NCBI GenBank assembly: GCA_000511875.1 | Contig: AZIN01000001.1 | Coordinates: 1 to 64,000 of the forward strand | DNA length: 64,000 nucleotides | Direction of reading: 5' to 3' | Origin: Gammaproteobacteria bacterium MOLA455 | Lineage (GTDB): Bacteria > Pseudomonadota > Gammaproteobacteria > Pseudomonadales > Porticoccaceae | Shown: positions 16,069-24,075 of the stretch, in pieces | Position numbering within the stretch: the first letter of the stretch is position 1 | Layout of the letters: each line of letters starts with the position of its first letter | The notes under the pieces: model-generated | Databases searched by the model: none | Told to the model about the DNA's origin: nothing | The model's input: the letters and a program-made list of their open reading frames with translations, nothing else | Program-made: the position numbers and the translations under genes

Positions 16069-16275
16069 TTATAAATTTGCCGCCTTTTGCTGAAATGAGA
16101 GCTGTTTGAACCCATTCCAATAATCTTCCTTGCCTTCGCGCCAACCGCGGGACCAGTGATAGGCCATTGTTGAGTTTTCTTGATAGGGGATTGCGGCGAT
16201 AGTTCGGCCTTGGATAGCGGCCTGATAACCTTTTACGAATGAACGGTGTTCCAAGTCTCTTTTATGTTTTTTCAC
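16069..16275 (-). CDS. rmf: Ribosome modulation factor
   Basis: 68 residues, slightly longer than the 55 of E. coli Rmf but with its hallmarks: basic KKHKRDLEHRSFVKGYQAAI, GR, PYQ, WSRGWREGKEDYWNG. Rmf dimerises 70S ribosomes into inactive 100S particles in stationary phase. The start is GTG, supported by AGGAGATATAA directly upstream, with no suitable ATG nearby. It is monocistronic, divergent from rlmKL, with its own terminator at 15916-15953. Confidence 0.93.
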   Translation of the reverse strand: MKKHKRDLEHRSFVKGYQAAIQGRTIAAIPYQENSTMAYHWSRGWREGKEDYWNGFKQLSFQQKAANL

Positions 16276-16500
16276 TTATATCTCCTAAGGGTTTATCTAG
16301 GAAACCGACACTCAGCTTGAAAAACGTGCTGAGAGCAGTTTTTATCAAACAAAATTGTACAAAGAGCGATAGAATGAGCGCCGTTTGAAACGCTGATTCT
16401 AGTTCATCAAATTCTGTCGACTCTGTCGAAGATTTTGTTAGTCTATAAAGAGTGCGTTTTAATCCTCAAAGTAATAAAAAGCGATAAAAGGATCCTATTT

Positions 16501-18672
16501 GTGTCATCAGTTGATCATGCTTGGCTAGCCACATGTCCGAAAGGGCTCGAGCAATTACTCGCCCAAGAGTTGCTGGCGCTGGGTGCCGAGAGCACTAAAG
16601 AAACTGTAGCTGCGGTGCATTTTATCGGCACTAGGGAGCTGGCCTACCGCGCCTGTCTCTGGTCGCGTCTGGCCAACAGAATATTGATGCCGCTGCACAG
16701 CTTTAGCTTGGACGAGGAAGATCAACTCTATCAAGAGTGCTTGGATATTCCCTGGGAAGAGCACTTCTCTCCTGAGCAAACCATCGCTATCGACTTTATT
16801 GGTACCTCGCGCTTGGTCGACAACACCATGTATGGCTCCCAGCGGGTTAAGGACGCCGTGGTTGACCGTATTCGTCGGGAAGAGGGCGAGCGTCCTAATG
16901 TGGATACCAAGAACCCGGATATCCGTATCCAGGTACGTCAGCACAAAGGTCAGGTCACTGTGTCTCTGGATATTTCTGGCGAGAGCTTGCACCGTCGCGG
17001 CTATCGCAGCGGGCAGGGCAGTGCGCCGATTAAAGAGAACCTGGCTGCGGCACTTTTAATGCGTTGCAACTGGCCTGAGATGATGAAAAACGGCGCCGCG
17101 TTGTTGGACCCCATGTGCGGCAGTGCGACACTGATTATTGAAGGTGCGATGATGGCGGCGGATATTGCTCCCGGCCTATTGCGTGAGCGCTTTGGTTTCA
17201 CCGATTGGAAACAGCACGAGCAAGAGCTGTGGCAGTCGATCTTCAACGAAGCAGAGCAGCGCAAGGTTGTCGGTCTTGACGCTTTGGAGTTGGATATCCG
17301 CGGTTATGATGCTAATCCACGCGTGCTTGAATTCGCCACATTAAATATTGAAAAAGCTGGTTTAGATGAACATATCCGCCTGGCCCATAAGCCTATAGAC
17401 CAATTTGGTAAAGCCACTGCTGACTATGGTCTGCTGCTCACCAACCCTCCCTATGGCGAGCGTCTTGGTGACGTCGACGGTTTGAAGCCGATTTACCAAA
17501 AGTTGGGTTCGGTATTGCAGAAGAACTTCCAAGGCTGGAAAGCAGCGGTGTTTACTGGCAATGTTGAGCTCGGTCGCGAGACCGATCTGACGCCCACCAA
17601 ACAGTATCAGCTGTTCAACGGCACAATCCCCTGCAAGTTGTTGGTCTTTGAAGATCTCAGTTCACGCTCGGCAAAGATCGAAGAGCGCTTAAACAAACCC
17701 GCCCCGGCTCAGGAACTCACCGAAGGCGCTAAGATGGTCTATAACCGCTTGGTGAAAAATCAGCGCAAACTCAATGGCTGGTTAAACAAATCCGGTGTCA
17801 CCTGTTACCGAGTTTACGATGCAGATATCCCTGAATACTCGGTTGCCGTAGATATCTATGAAGATTCCGTCCACGTTCAGGAATACCTGCCGCCGAATAC
17901 CATTGATGATAAAATCGCCCGTGAGCGCTTTGCTGAAGTTAAGCAAGCGGTTAAAGAGTTCGCCAAGGACGCCCCCGGCCATATTCATTACAAAGAGCGC
18001 CGCCGTCAGAAGGGCGACAGTCAGTACGAACGTTTTAATGAAGGCCCCAGCGATACGATTACAGTCTATGAAGGAGACGCGCAGTTTGAAGCTAACCTAT
18101 CAGACTATCTGGATACAGGTCTGTTTCTCGATCACCGCCCAGTGCGCCGTATGGTCACCGAGCTGGTTAAGGGAAAAAGCCTGCTGAACCTGTTTTGCTA
18201 TACCGCAGCTGTCTCTGTTCAAGCGGCACTGGGTGGCGCTAAGAGCAGTCTGAGTATAGACATGTCCAATACTTATTTGGACTGGGCTCAGCGCAACTAT
18301 GATCTGAATAATATCAGCGCCAAAAATCACCACCTGCTGCGTGCAGATTGTCTGAAGTGGTTGGAAACCGATGGCGAGCAGTACGATGTGATCTTCCTTG
18401 ACCCACCGACGTTTTCCAACTCGAAAAAGATGGATGTAGTATTGGATGTGCAGCGTGATCATGGTGATTTGATTCGTAACTCAATGGCCAAGCTGGCACC
18501 GGGCGGTGTGTTGATCTTCTCCAATAACTTCCGCAAATTTAAAATGGATGAGTTGGTTACGCGACAGTTTAATGCTGAGAATATTACTCCCCAGACATTG
18601 GATATGGATTTTGAGAGAAATCCGCGTATCCACAATGTTTGGCGCATTACTCGTCGTAGCACTTTTGGTTAA
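16501..18672 (+). CDS. rlmL: Fused 23S rRNA methyltransferase RlmK/RlmL
   Basis: 723 residues from the GTG at 16501, which is preceded by AAAAGGATC; the frame is open to 16435. E. coli RlmKL is 702 residues. Order: THUMP domain (about 50-160), RlmL methyltransferase with DPMCGSATLIIEGA and NPPYGER (m2G2445), then the RlmK domain with NLFCYTAAVSV and LDPPTFSNSKK (m7G2069). The gene ends in TTFG-stop; this stop lies in the first unit of a 16-bp tandem repeat, so the reading frame end and the repeat share sequence. Housekeeping, monocistronic. Confidence 0.95.
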   Translation: MSSVDHAWLATCPKGLEQLLAQELLALGAESTKETVAAVHFIGTRELAYRACLWSRLANRILMPLHSFSLDEEDQLYQECLDIPWEEHFSPEQTIAIDFIGTSRLVDNTMYGSQRVKDAVVDRIRREEGERPNVDTKNPDIRIQVRQHKGQVTVSLDISGESLHRRGYRSGQGSAPIKENLAAALLMRCNWPEMMKNGAALLDPMCGSATLIIEGAMMAADIAPGLLRERFGFTDWKQHEQELWQSIFNEAEQRKVVGLDALELDIRGYDANPRVLEFATLNIEKAGLDEHIRLAHKPIDQFGKATADYGLLLTNPPYGERLGDVDGLKPIYQKLGSVLQKNFQGWKAAVFTGNVELGRETDLTPTKQYQLFNGTIPCKLLVFEDLSSRSAKIEERLNKPAPAQELTEGAKMVYNRLVKNQRKLNGWLNKSGVTCYRVYDADIPEYSVAVDIYEDSVHVQEYLPPNTIDDKIARERFAEVKQAVKEFAKDAPGHIHYKERRRQKGDSQYERFNEGPSDTITVYEGDAQFEANLSDYLDTGLFLDHRPVRRMVTELVKGKSLLNLFCYTAAVSVQAALGGAKSSLSIDMSNTYLDWAQRNYDLNNISAKNHHLLRADCLKWLETDGEQYDVIFLDPPTFSNSKKMDVVLDVQRDHGDLIRNSMAKLAPGGVLIFSNNFRKFKMDELVTRQFNAENITPQTLDMDFERNPRIHNVWRITRRSTFG

Positions 18673-18740
18673 GAGTAATTTTGGTTAAGAGCACTTTTGG
18701 TTAAGAGCACTTTTGGTTACGAGCACTTTTGGTTGCTAGG
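18661..18740 (+). repeat. Five 16-bp tandem repeats starting at the rlmKL stop
   Basis: Unit ACTTTTGGTTAAGAGC, five copies at 18661, 18677, 18693, 18709 and 18725, the outer copies degenerate. The first copy contains the last codons and TAA of rlmKL. The stop codon is thus repeated three times in register of the repeat. Confidence 0.95.
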
Positions 18741-18783
18741 CCTTTGGTCAATTTTGGCCCGCACCGCTTTGTTGTCTATCCGC

Positions 18784-18815
18784 TGTCACCCTGAGCGCAG
18801 TTGAAGGGTCTCGTG
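18784..18815. repeat. Dispersed intergenic repeat
   Basis: A TGTCACCCTGAGCGCAGTTG core followed by AAGGGTCTCGTG belongs to the same dispersed family as 7844, 33937, 42748 and 44111. Noncoding. Confidence 0.6.
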
Positions 18816-18849
18816 AATCCTGCAGAGCGTCTGTATCCCAGACCAACGC

Positions 18850-19311
18850 TCAACCCAGCGGCAACTCTCTAGTCAACTTCGACTGCTTCAAGGAAAACAT
18901 CGTACTCACTGAACGAATACCTTTTATCTGCAGCAAAGTCCCACTTAAAAAACTCTCGTAAGACGCCATATCGCGCTCAACGATTTTCAAAAAATAATCA
19001 CATTGCCCACTCACCGAATGACACTCAAGAATCTGTGGGCAGGATTCGACCATTTTATTAAACGCGGCCAGTGTTGACCCATGATGATTATCCAGCGATA
19101 CCTCAGCAAAGGCCGACACCTGCAGTCCCAGGGTTCTGGGATTGAGCTGGGCAATATAATCCTCAATATAGCCTTCCTCTTCCAGACGTTTAACCCGTCG
19201 CCAGCAGGGTGCTGCGGAGAGACCGACCTGTTCTGCGAGGTCGCGATTGGAGAGCCGTCCATTGCGCTGTAGACACTCTAGTATAGTGCGATCATAGCGA
19301 TCTAACGCCAT
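18850..19311 (-). CDS. Lrp/AsnC-family transcriptional regulator
   Basis: 153 residues: N-terminal helix-turn-helix (YDRTILECLQRNGRLSNRDL, then AEQVGLSAAPCWRRVKRLEE) and C-terminal RAM ligand domain (about 70-145, including CHSVSGQCDYFLKIV). Lrp/AsnC proteins bind amino acids and form octamers. The start has AAGGAAG at good distance. It is divergent from the 2-oxoacid dehydrogenase genes, the same arrangement as BkdR and bkd in Pseudomonas. It probably senses an aromatic or branched-chain amino acid and controls the catabolic operon across the 143-bp gap. Confidence 0.9.
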   Translation of the reverse strand: MALDRYDRTILECLQRNGRLSNRDLAEQVGLSAAPCWRRVKRLEEEGYIEDYIAQLNPRTLGLQVSAFAEVSLDNHHGSTLAAFNKMVESCPQILECHSVSGQCDYFLKIVERDMASYESFLSGTLLQIKGIRSVSTMFSLKQSKLTRELPLG

Positions 19312-19454
19312 CAGAAACTTCCTTTCTCATTCAGGGATATTTAAAACAGTTTGTTGCTAAGAGTTTTTAATATAGCCCATAAACGCAATCCTATTTCTCT
19401 ATTGAAGGTATATTATTTTTCCCTATTAGTGGCATTAGGGACGCGTAGAGTTAT

Positions 19455-21566
19455 ATGGAAATTGTTCTGTCGAAAGAGATCAAGACAGCCGCTGAGTCCA
19501 AATTTGATTGGCAGCGCATAAGTTATTTATTACTGTTATCCCGAGCCATGGATAAGGTTGAAGAACGTGATCTGGTACCAGCGAAGTTGGTGTTTAATCA
19601 GTTCTCCGCTCGGGGTCACGATCTAGCGCAAATTCTCCTCGGCTCATTGCTGACCCATCCCCATGATGCAGCTACCGGTTATTATCGTTCCCGTCCTTTT
19701 GTGCTATCCCTTGGCCTCGATATAGAGGAGGCGGTGGCATCGCCCATGGCCAAGTCCGGTGGTTATAGCGATGGTCGTGATATAGGTGTGGTGTGCAACT
19801 ACCCTAACCCTGAGCGCAAGGGCGCTATGCTATTCCCCATGTGCGGGGGCGTTGGTGCTCAGTACACCCCAATCTCCGGCTGGGCTCAGTCGATTATCTA
19901 TCATCGGGATCAGTTGCAGGATGCCGGCTACAAGGGCGCTATAGGCCTTTCTATGGGCGGCGATTCCTCCATGTCCACCAGTGGTTTTTGGGCTGCGCTA
20001 AATATTTCTACCACACATAAATTACCTCACCTTTTTTATATAGAAGACAACGGTTATGGCATTTCAGTACCCCAGTCTGAGCAGACGCCGGGGGGGGATC
20101 AGGTGGCTAATCTGGCCGCCTACCAGCATCTAAAAATTATTGACGGTGATGGCACGGACCCAGTCACTGCCCCCAAACTCATCGCCGAAGCAGTGGCCCA
20201 TGTGCGCTCTGGGGAAGGCCCCTGTTTACTGCGCTTAAAAGTACCGCGTCTCTGTGGTCATACCTTTCAGGATACTCAGACTTATAAGCCCGACGCTCTG
20301 ATTGCTGAGGAGCAGGCTCGGGATCCGCTACCGAGACTGCGAGGTTATTTAGAAGAGAGTGGCATTCTATCGGCCCAGCAGTGGCAACAGCTCGAGGATC
20401 GCGCTATGACAGAAGTGTTGGCCGCTGTTGAGGCAGCCAAACAACGCCCCGAGCCCAATCCTGAAGATCTACAGCGCTTTGTTTACGCCGAGGCTGCAAC
20501 GGTTCAGTTGCGTGGAGGCCTAGCCGCGGACGGTTACCAGTTTCCAGCCCAAACCGATCAGCCCAAGCCTCAGGGTCAACGGCTGAACATGTTGACTGCG
20601 ATTCGCAAAACTCTGGATTGCGAACTGCGGATTAATCCCAAGGTGCTGGTATTCGGTGAAGATGTGGGCCCCAAAGGCGGCGTTCACGGCGCCACATTGG
20701 GCTTGCATGAAACCCATGGACAACAGCGCGTCTTTGATACCAGCCTCTCTGAAGAGGGCATTATTGGCCGTTCAGTGGGCATGGCGCTGGCCGGCCTGAT
20801 GCCGGTCCCTGAAATTCAATTCCGCAAATACGCCGAACCGGCGGCAGAGCAGCTCTCGGATACAGGGATTATGCGCTGGCGCACGTTCAATCAATTTGCT
20901 GCACCTATGGTGGTGCGGGTTCCCGGTGGTTTCGCCAAGCGCGGTGATCCCTGGCATTCAATGAGCGACGAGGTGGAATGGGTGCACAAGGTGGGCTGGC
21001 AACTGGCCATGCCATCCAATGCAGAAGATGCAGTGGGACTGCTGCGCTATGCACTGCGAGACAATAATCCGAGCATTTTCTTTGAGCATCGCAATCTACT
21101 GGATAACAGCTGGGCGCGCAGAGCCTATCCCGGGGATGACTATGTGATTCCATTTGGCAAGGCCAAGACCCTTATTCGGGGACACAAACTAACCGTTGTC
21201 TGTTGGGGTGCCATGGTTGAGCGCTGCGAGTCGGCGGCTAAGGCATTAGCGGAACAGCGCGATCAACAGCAGCTAATAGAAGTCATCGATCTGCGGACCT
21301 TGCAGCCCTGGGATGAACAGGCAGTACTGGCATCAGTGACAAATACTGGCCGCTGTTTAATTGTCCATGAAGACAATCTCAGTGCCGGGTTTGGTGCCGA
21401 GATTGCGGCGGTGCTTGCGGACAAAGTGTTCTTTCAGTTGGATGCGCCAATCCAGCGTTTAACCATGCCCAATATTCCCAGCCCACACAATTTCAATCTA
21501 CTGGAAGCAGCACTGCCATCGGTTTCGGATATTGCCGATGCCATGAACAACCTGCTTGATATTTAA
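19455..21566 (+). CDS. Fused 2-oxoacid dehydrogenase E1 (alpha + beta)
   Basis: 703 residues combining both E1 subunits. The alpha part (about 1-330) carries the thiamine diphosphate motif GGDSSMSTSGFWAALN to YIEDNGYGISV (168-205) and the substrate loop YYRSRPFVLSLG. The beta part (about 375-703) starts LNMLTAIRKTLDCELRINPK and contains VLVFGEDVG, SEEGIIGRSVGMAL and the C-terminal transketolase domain. It decarboxylates a 2-oxoacid and passes the acyl group to E2. Branched-chain-type sequence, but the context (aromatic aminotransferase, paa genes) suggests phenylpyruvate. Separate subunits are usual in gammaproteobacteria. No E3 gene follows; a shared one elsewhere must serve. Confidence 0.88.
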   Translation: MEIVLSKEIKTAAESKFDWQRISYLLLLSRAMDKVEERDLVPAKLVFNQFSARGHDLAQILLGSLLTHPHDAATGYYRSRPFVLSLGLDIEEAVASPMAKSGGYSDGRDIGVVCNYPNPERKGAMLFPMCGGVGAQYTPISGWAQSIIYHRDQLQDAGYKGAIGLSMGGDSSMSTSGFWAALNISTTHKLPHLFYIEDNGYGISVPQSEQTPGGDQVANLAAYQHLKIIDGDGTDPVTAPKLIAEAVAHVRSGEGPCLLRLKVPRLCGHTFQDTQTYKPDALIAEEQARDPLPRLRGYLEESGILSAQQWQQLEDRAMTEVLAAVEAAKQRPEPNPEDLQRFVYAEAATVQLRGGLAADGYQFPAQTDQPKPQGQRLNMLTAIRKTLDCELRINPKVLVFGEDVGPKGGVHGATLGLHETHGQQRVFDTSLSEEGIIGRSVGMALAGLMPVPEIQFRKYAEPAAEQLSDTGIMRWRTFNQFAAPMVVRVPGGFAKRGDPWHSMSDEVEWVHKVGWQLAMPSNAEDAVGLLRYALRDNNPSIFFEHRNLLDNSWARRAYPGDDYVIPFGKAKTLIRGHKLTVVCWGAMVERCESAAKALAEQRDQQQLIEVIDLRTLQPWDEQAVLASVTNTGRCLIVHEDNLSAGFGAEIAAVLADKVFFQLDAPIQRLTMPNIPSPHNFNLLEAALPSVSDIADAMNNLLDI

Positions 21567-21579
21567 GGACGCGCCGATT

Positions 21580-22779
21580 ATGTCGGAGACTATTGATATT
21601 ATTTTGCTCGAGGATGAGCTTGAGGGTACGGCGGCAAAACTTTCCCATTGGCTGGTTGATCTGGGCAGCACCGTTAAAAGTGGCGAGCCGATTCTTGAAC
21701 TGGAAACCGATAAGGTGAGTATGGAAATTTGCGCACCGGCATCAGGTTGCCTGCAAGAAATCATTAAACAGCCTGGGGATAATATAGAGCCGGATATGGT
21801 GCTTGGTAGACTAGCTTCTGGAAACCAAAATATTGACCAGTCCCCCTCTAAAAAGAACAATGAAGACTCAGCTGGCGCAGACAGACTTCTGTCCACTAAT
21901 AGCCTAAAGGGCCAAGACCTCATAGGCCCAGCGGTTCGCAAGTTAGTCCGTGAGCACAGTCTCGATATCAGCCAAATTTCAGGAAGCGGCCGTGGCGGGC
22001 GAGTGACTCGCGAAGATGTTATGACATTCTTACAGCGCCCTGAAGCAACTGCTGGATGCACGGATTTCACTACCCACCTGGTGGGCAAGCGCATACCTCA
22101 TTCGCCTATGCGCCAGAGCATCGCCAAGCATATGGTCGAGAGCTTGCTGCACACCTCACCTCATGTCACCAGTGTCTTTGAGCTGGATATGTCGAATCTG
22201 AGTGAGCATCGTCGCTGGCACAAAAAAGCGTTTGCGGAACAGGGCGTAAAGCTCACCTTTACAGCCTATTTTGTGGCCGCCTCTGTGGCGGCGATTAGAG
22301 CGGTACCTCAGGTCAATGCGCGCTTTCATGATGATGCTCTGGAGCTGTTTGAAGAGATCAATATAGGCGTGGGCACCGCCCTTGGTGATAGGGGATTGGT
22401 AGTGCCTGTAATTGAAGGAGTGCAGAACAAAAATCTATTGTCTATTGCCGAGGCTTTGCAGGGGCAAACGGAGAGGGCACGCAGGGGCAAGTTGACCCCG
22501 AGGGATATGAAAAATGGCACTTTTACGATTTCCAATCACGGTGTCAGCGGCAGTCTGTTTGCAGCGCCGATTATTATCAACCAACCTCAGGTCGCCATCC
22601 TCGGTATTGGCAAACTAGAGAAGCGTGTTGTGGTGCGAGAGATCGATGGCCGCGATGAAATGCTTATCAAGCCTATGTGCTACGTCTCACTGAGCATTGA
22701 TCACCGCGCCTTGGATGCCCATCAGACCAATCAATTTTTATCAGTGTTGGTGGAGACATTAGAGACTTGGGGCTGTTGA
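21580..22779 (+). CDS. 2-oxoacid dehydrogenase E2 (dihydrolipoyl acyltransferase)
   Basis: 399 residues from the ATG at 21580 (GGACGCG upstream), 13 bases after the E1 stop. One lipoyl domain with attachment Lys45 in ETDKVSMEI, a peripheral-subunit binding domain (GPAVRKLVREHSLDISQISG), and the catalytic domain ending with SIDHRALDAHQ containing the active His. The motif ends in Asp-Ala where Asp-Gly is usual. It transfers the acyl group from lipoamide to CoA, here possibly phenylacetyl. Its stop overlaps the start of the aminotransferase (TGATG), showing coupling. Confidence 0.9.
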   Translation: MSETIDIILLEDELEGTAAKLSHWLVDLGSTVKSGEPILELETDKVSMEICAPASGCLQEIIKQPGDNIEPDMVLGRLASGNQNIDQSPSKKNNEDSAGADRLLSTNSLKGQDLIGPAVRKLVREHSLDISQISGSGRGGRVTREDVMTFLQRPEATAGCTDFTTHLVGKRIPHSPMRQSIAKHMVESLLHTSPHVTSVFELDMSNLSEHRRWHKKAFAEQGVKLTFTAYFVAASVAAIRAVPQVNARFHDDALELFEEINIGVGTALGDRGLVVPVIEGVQNKNLLSIAEALQGQTERARRGKLTPRDMKNGTFTISNHGVSGSLFAAPIIINQPQVAILGIGKLEKRVVVREIDGRDEMLIKPMCYVSLSIDHRALDAHQTNQFLSVLVETLETWGC

Positions 22780-24041
22780 TGAGCCTAGTAGACACCGCTG
22801 TCGACCGCTACCAGCTCTGCCACGGCATCAAACCAATGCCGAGTGATCCTCTGCTAGGACTCAGTGTGTCCTTTAATAGCGACCCGAATCGCGACAAGAT
22901 TGATCTCGGCGTTGGCGTCTACAAAGACTTAAGTGGCGCCGCACCTGTATTCAAATCGGTTAAATCGGCCGAACAGATTTTGTGGCACAGGGAAACAACC
23001 AAAGCCTATATCCCACCAGCTGGGGATAGCGACTTTATCAGCGCAATGGAATCGCTACTGTTGGGTGAAGATCATCAGTGCCTGCAAGATCAGCGCATAA
23101 AAACCCTCCAAACTCCCGGCGGAAGCTGCGCTCTGCGTATTGCCGCAGAGTTTGTTTGGCGCTGTAATCCCTCGGCGACAGTCTGGCTGAGCGCTCCCAC
23201 CTGGGTCAATCATCAGCCCCTGTTAGGCCGCATAGGTCTGCCAGTTCGAGAGTATTTTTACTACGATTATCAATCCCATCAGTTGGACTTCCAACGCATG
23301 ATGGCCTCCCTCGAGGCTACATCAGCGGGAGATTTGATTTTACTTCAGGGCTGCTGTCATAACCCCAGCGGCGCTGATCTGTCCCTCGAGCAGTGGCAGC
23401 ATATAGCTGATTTTTGCCGAGACCGGGGCCTGGTTCCACTGGTGGATATCGCCTATCAGGGCTTTGCTCAGGGCTTGGCCGAAGACGCCAGTGGTTTGCG
23501 GCTGCTCTGTGACCAGCTGCCAGAAGTATTGATCACTGCCTCCTGCTCGAAGAATTTTGCCCTCTATCGCGAGCGCGTCGGTAGCTTCTCAGTGGTGGCT
23601 GCGACCCCTAAGAAAGCTGATCAGGCGCTGTCTCAGGCTCTGGATATTATTCGTGGTTATTACTTTGTCCCAGCTGCCCACGGGGCTCAGGTGGTCAAGA
23701 CGATTTTGCAAGATCCGCGGTTGCGCAATTGCTGGCTAAGCGAGCTTGCGCTAGTGCGTGAGCGCATCGCTGAGGTGCGCAACCTGTTGTGTAGTGAGTT
23801 TCGGGAATTTCGAGAGATTCGGGGATTTCAGCAGCCCGCTTGTCGAGATCGTTTTGCCTATATTAGCCAACAGCAGGGCATGTTTTCTTTTCTCGGCTTA
23901 AGCCCACTTCAGGTCGATCAGTTGCGCCAGCAATACAGTATTTATATGGCCACATCGAGTCGTATCAATCTCTCGGGTATCAATCCCGGCAATATTAACT
24001 ATCTAGTGAACTCAGTGAATCTAGTGTTGGCCGCGGCTTAG
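22779..24041 (+). CDS. Aromatic/aspartate-type aminotransferase (class I)
   Basis: 420 residues from the ATG at 22779 that overlaps the E2 stop. AspC/TyrB-family features: IDLGVGVYKD near the N terminus, the block LILLQGCCHNPSGAD, and the pyridoxal-phosphate lysine Lys258 in SCSKNFALYRERVG. The sequence is divergent from standard AspC, fitting a dedicated catabolic role. Likely converts phenylalanine (or tyrosine) and 2-oxoglutarate to phenylpyruvate and glutamate. Lying between the E2 and paaZ genes, it would feed the dehydrogenase. Aspartate transamination cannot be excluded. Confidence 0.85.
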   Translation: MSLVDTAVDRYQLCHGIKPMPSDPLLGLSVSFNSDPNRDKIDLGVGVYKDLSGAAPVFKSVKSAEQILWHRETTKAYIPPAGDSDFISAMESLLLGEDHQCLQDQRIKTLQTPGGSCALRIAAEFVWRCNPSATVWLSAPTWVNHQPLLGRIGLPVREYFYYDYQSHQLDFQRMMASLEATSAGDLILLQGCCHNPSGADLSLEQWQHIADFCRDRGLVPLVDIAYQGFAQGLAEDASGLRLLCDQLPEVLITASCSKNFALYRERVGSFSVVAATPKKADQALSQALDIIRGYYFVPAAHGAQVVKTILQDPRLRNCWLSELALVRERIAEVRNLLCSEFREFREIRGFQQPACRDRFAYISQQQGMFSFLGLSPLQVDQLRQQYSIYMATSSRINLSGINPGNINYLVNSVNLVLAAA

Positions 24042-24075
24042 CAAAGGCGCAGCGTCAGAATATGGAGATAGAACA

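Noticed and set aside
16555..16992. 145-residue minus-strand frame inside rlmKL
   Set aside because: Wholly antisense to a conserved gene, no ribosome site or domain.
19455..22779. Pyruvate dehydrogenase or acetoin dehydrogenase assignment for the E1/E2 pair
   Set aside because: The alpha-beta E1 organisation is branched-chain-type rather than the AceE type, and acetoin genes are absent; the neighbours point to amino-acid catabolism.
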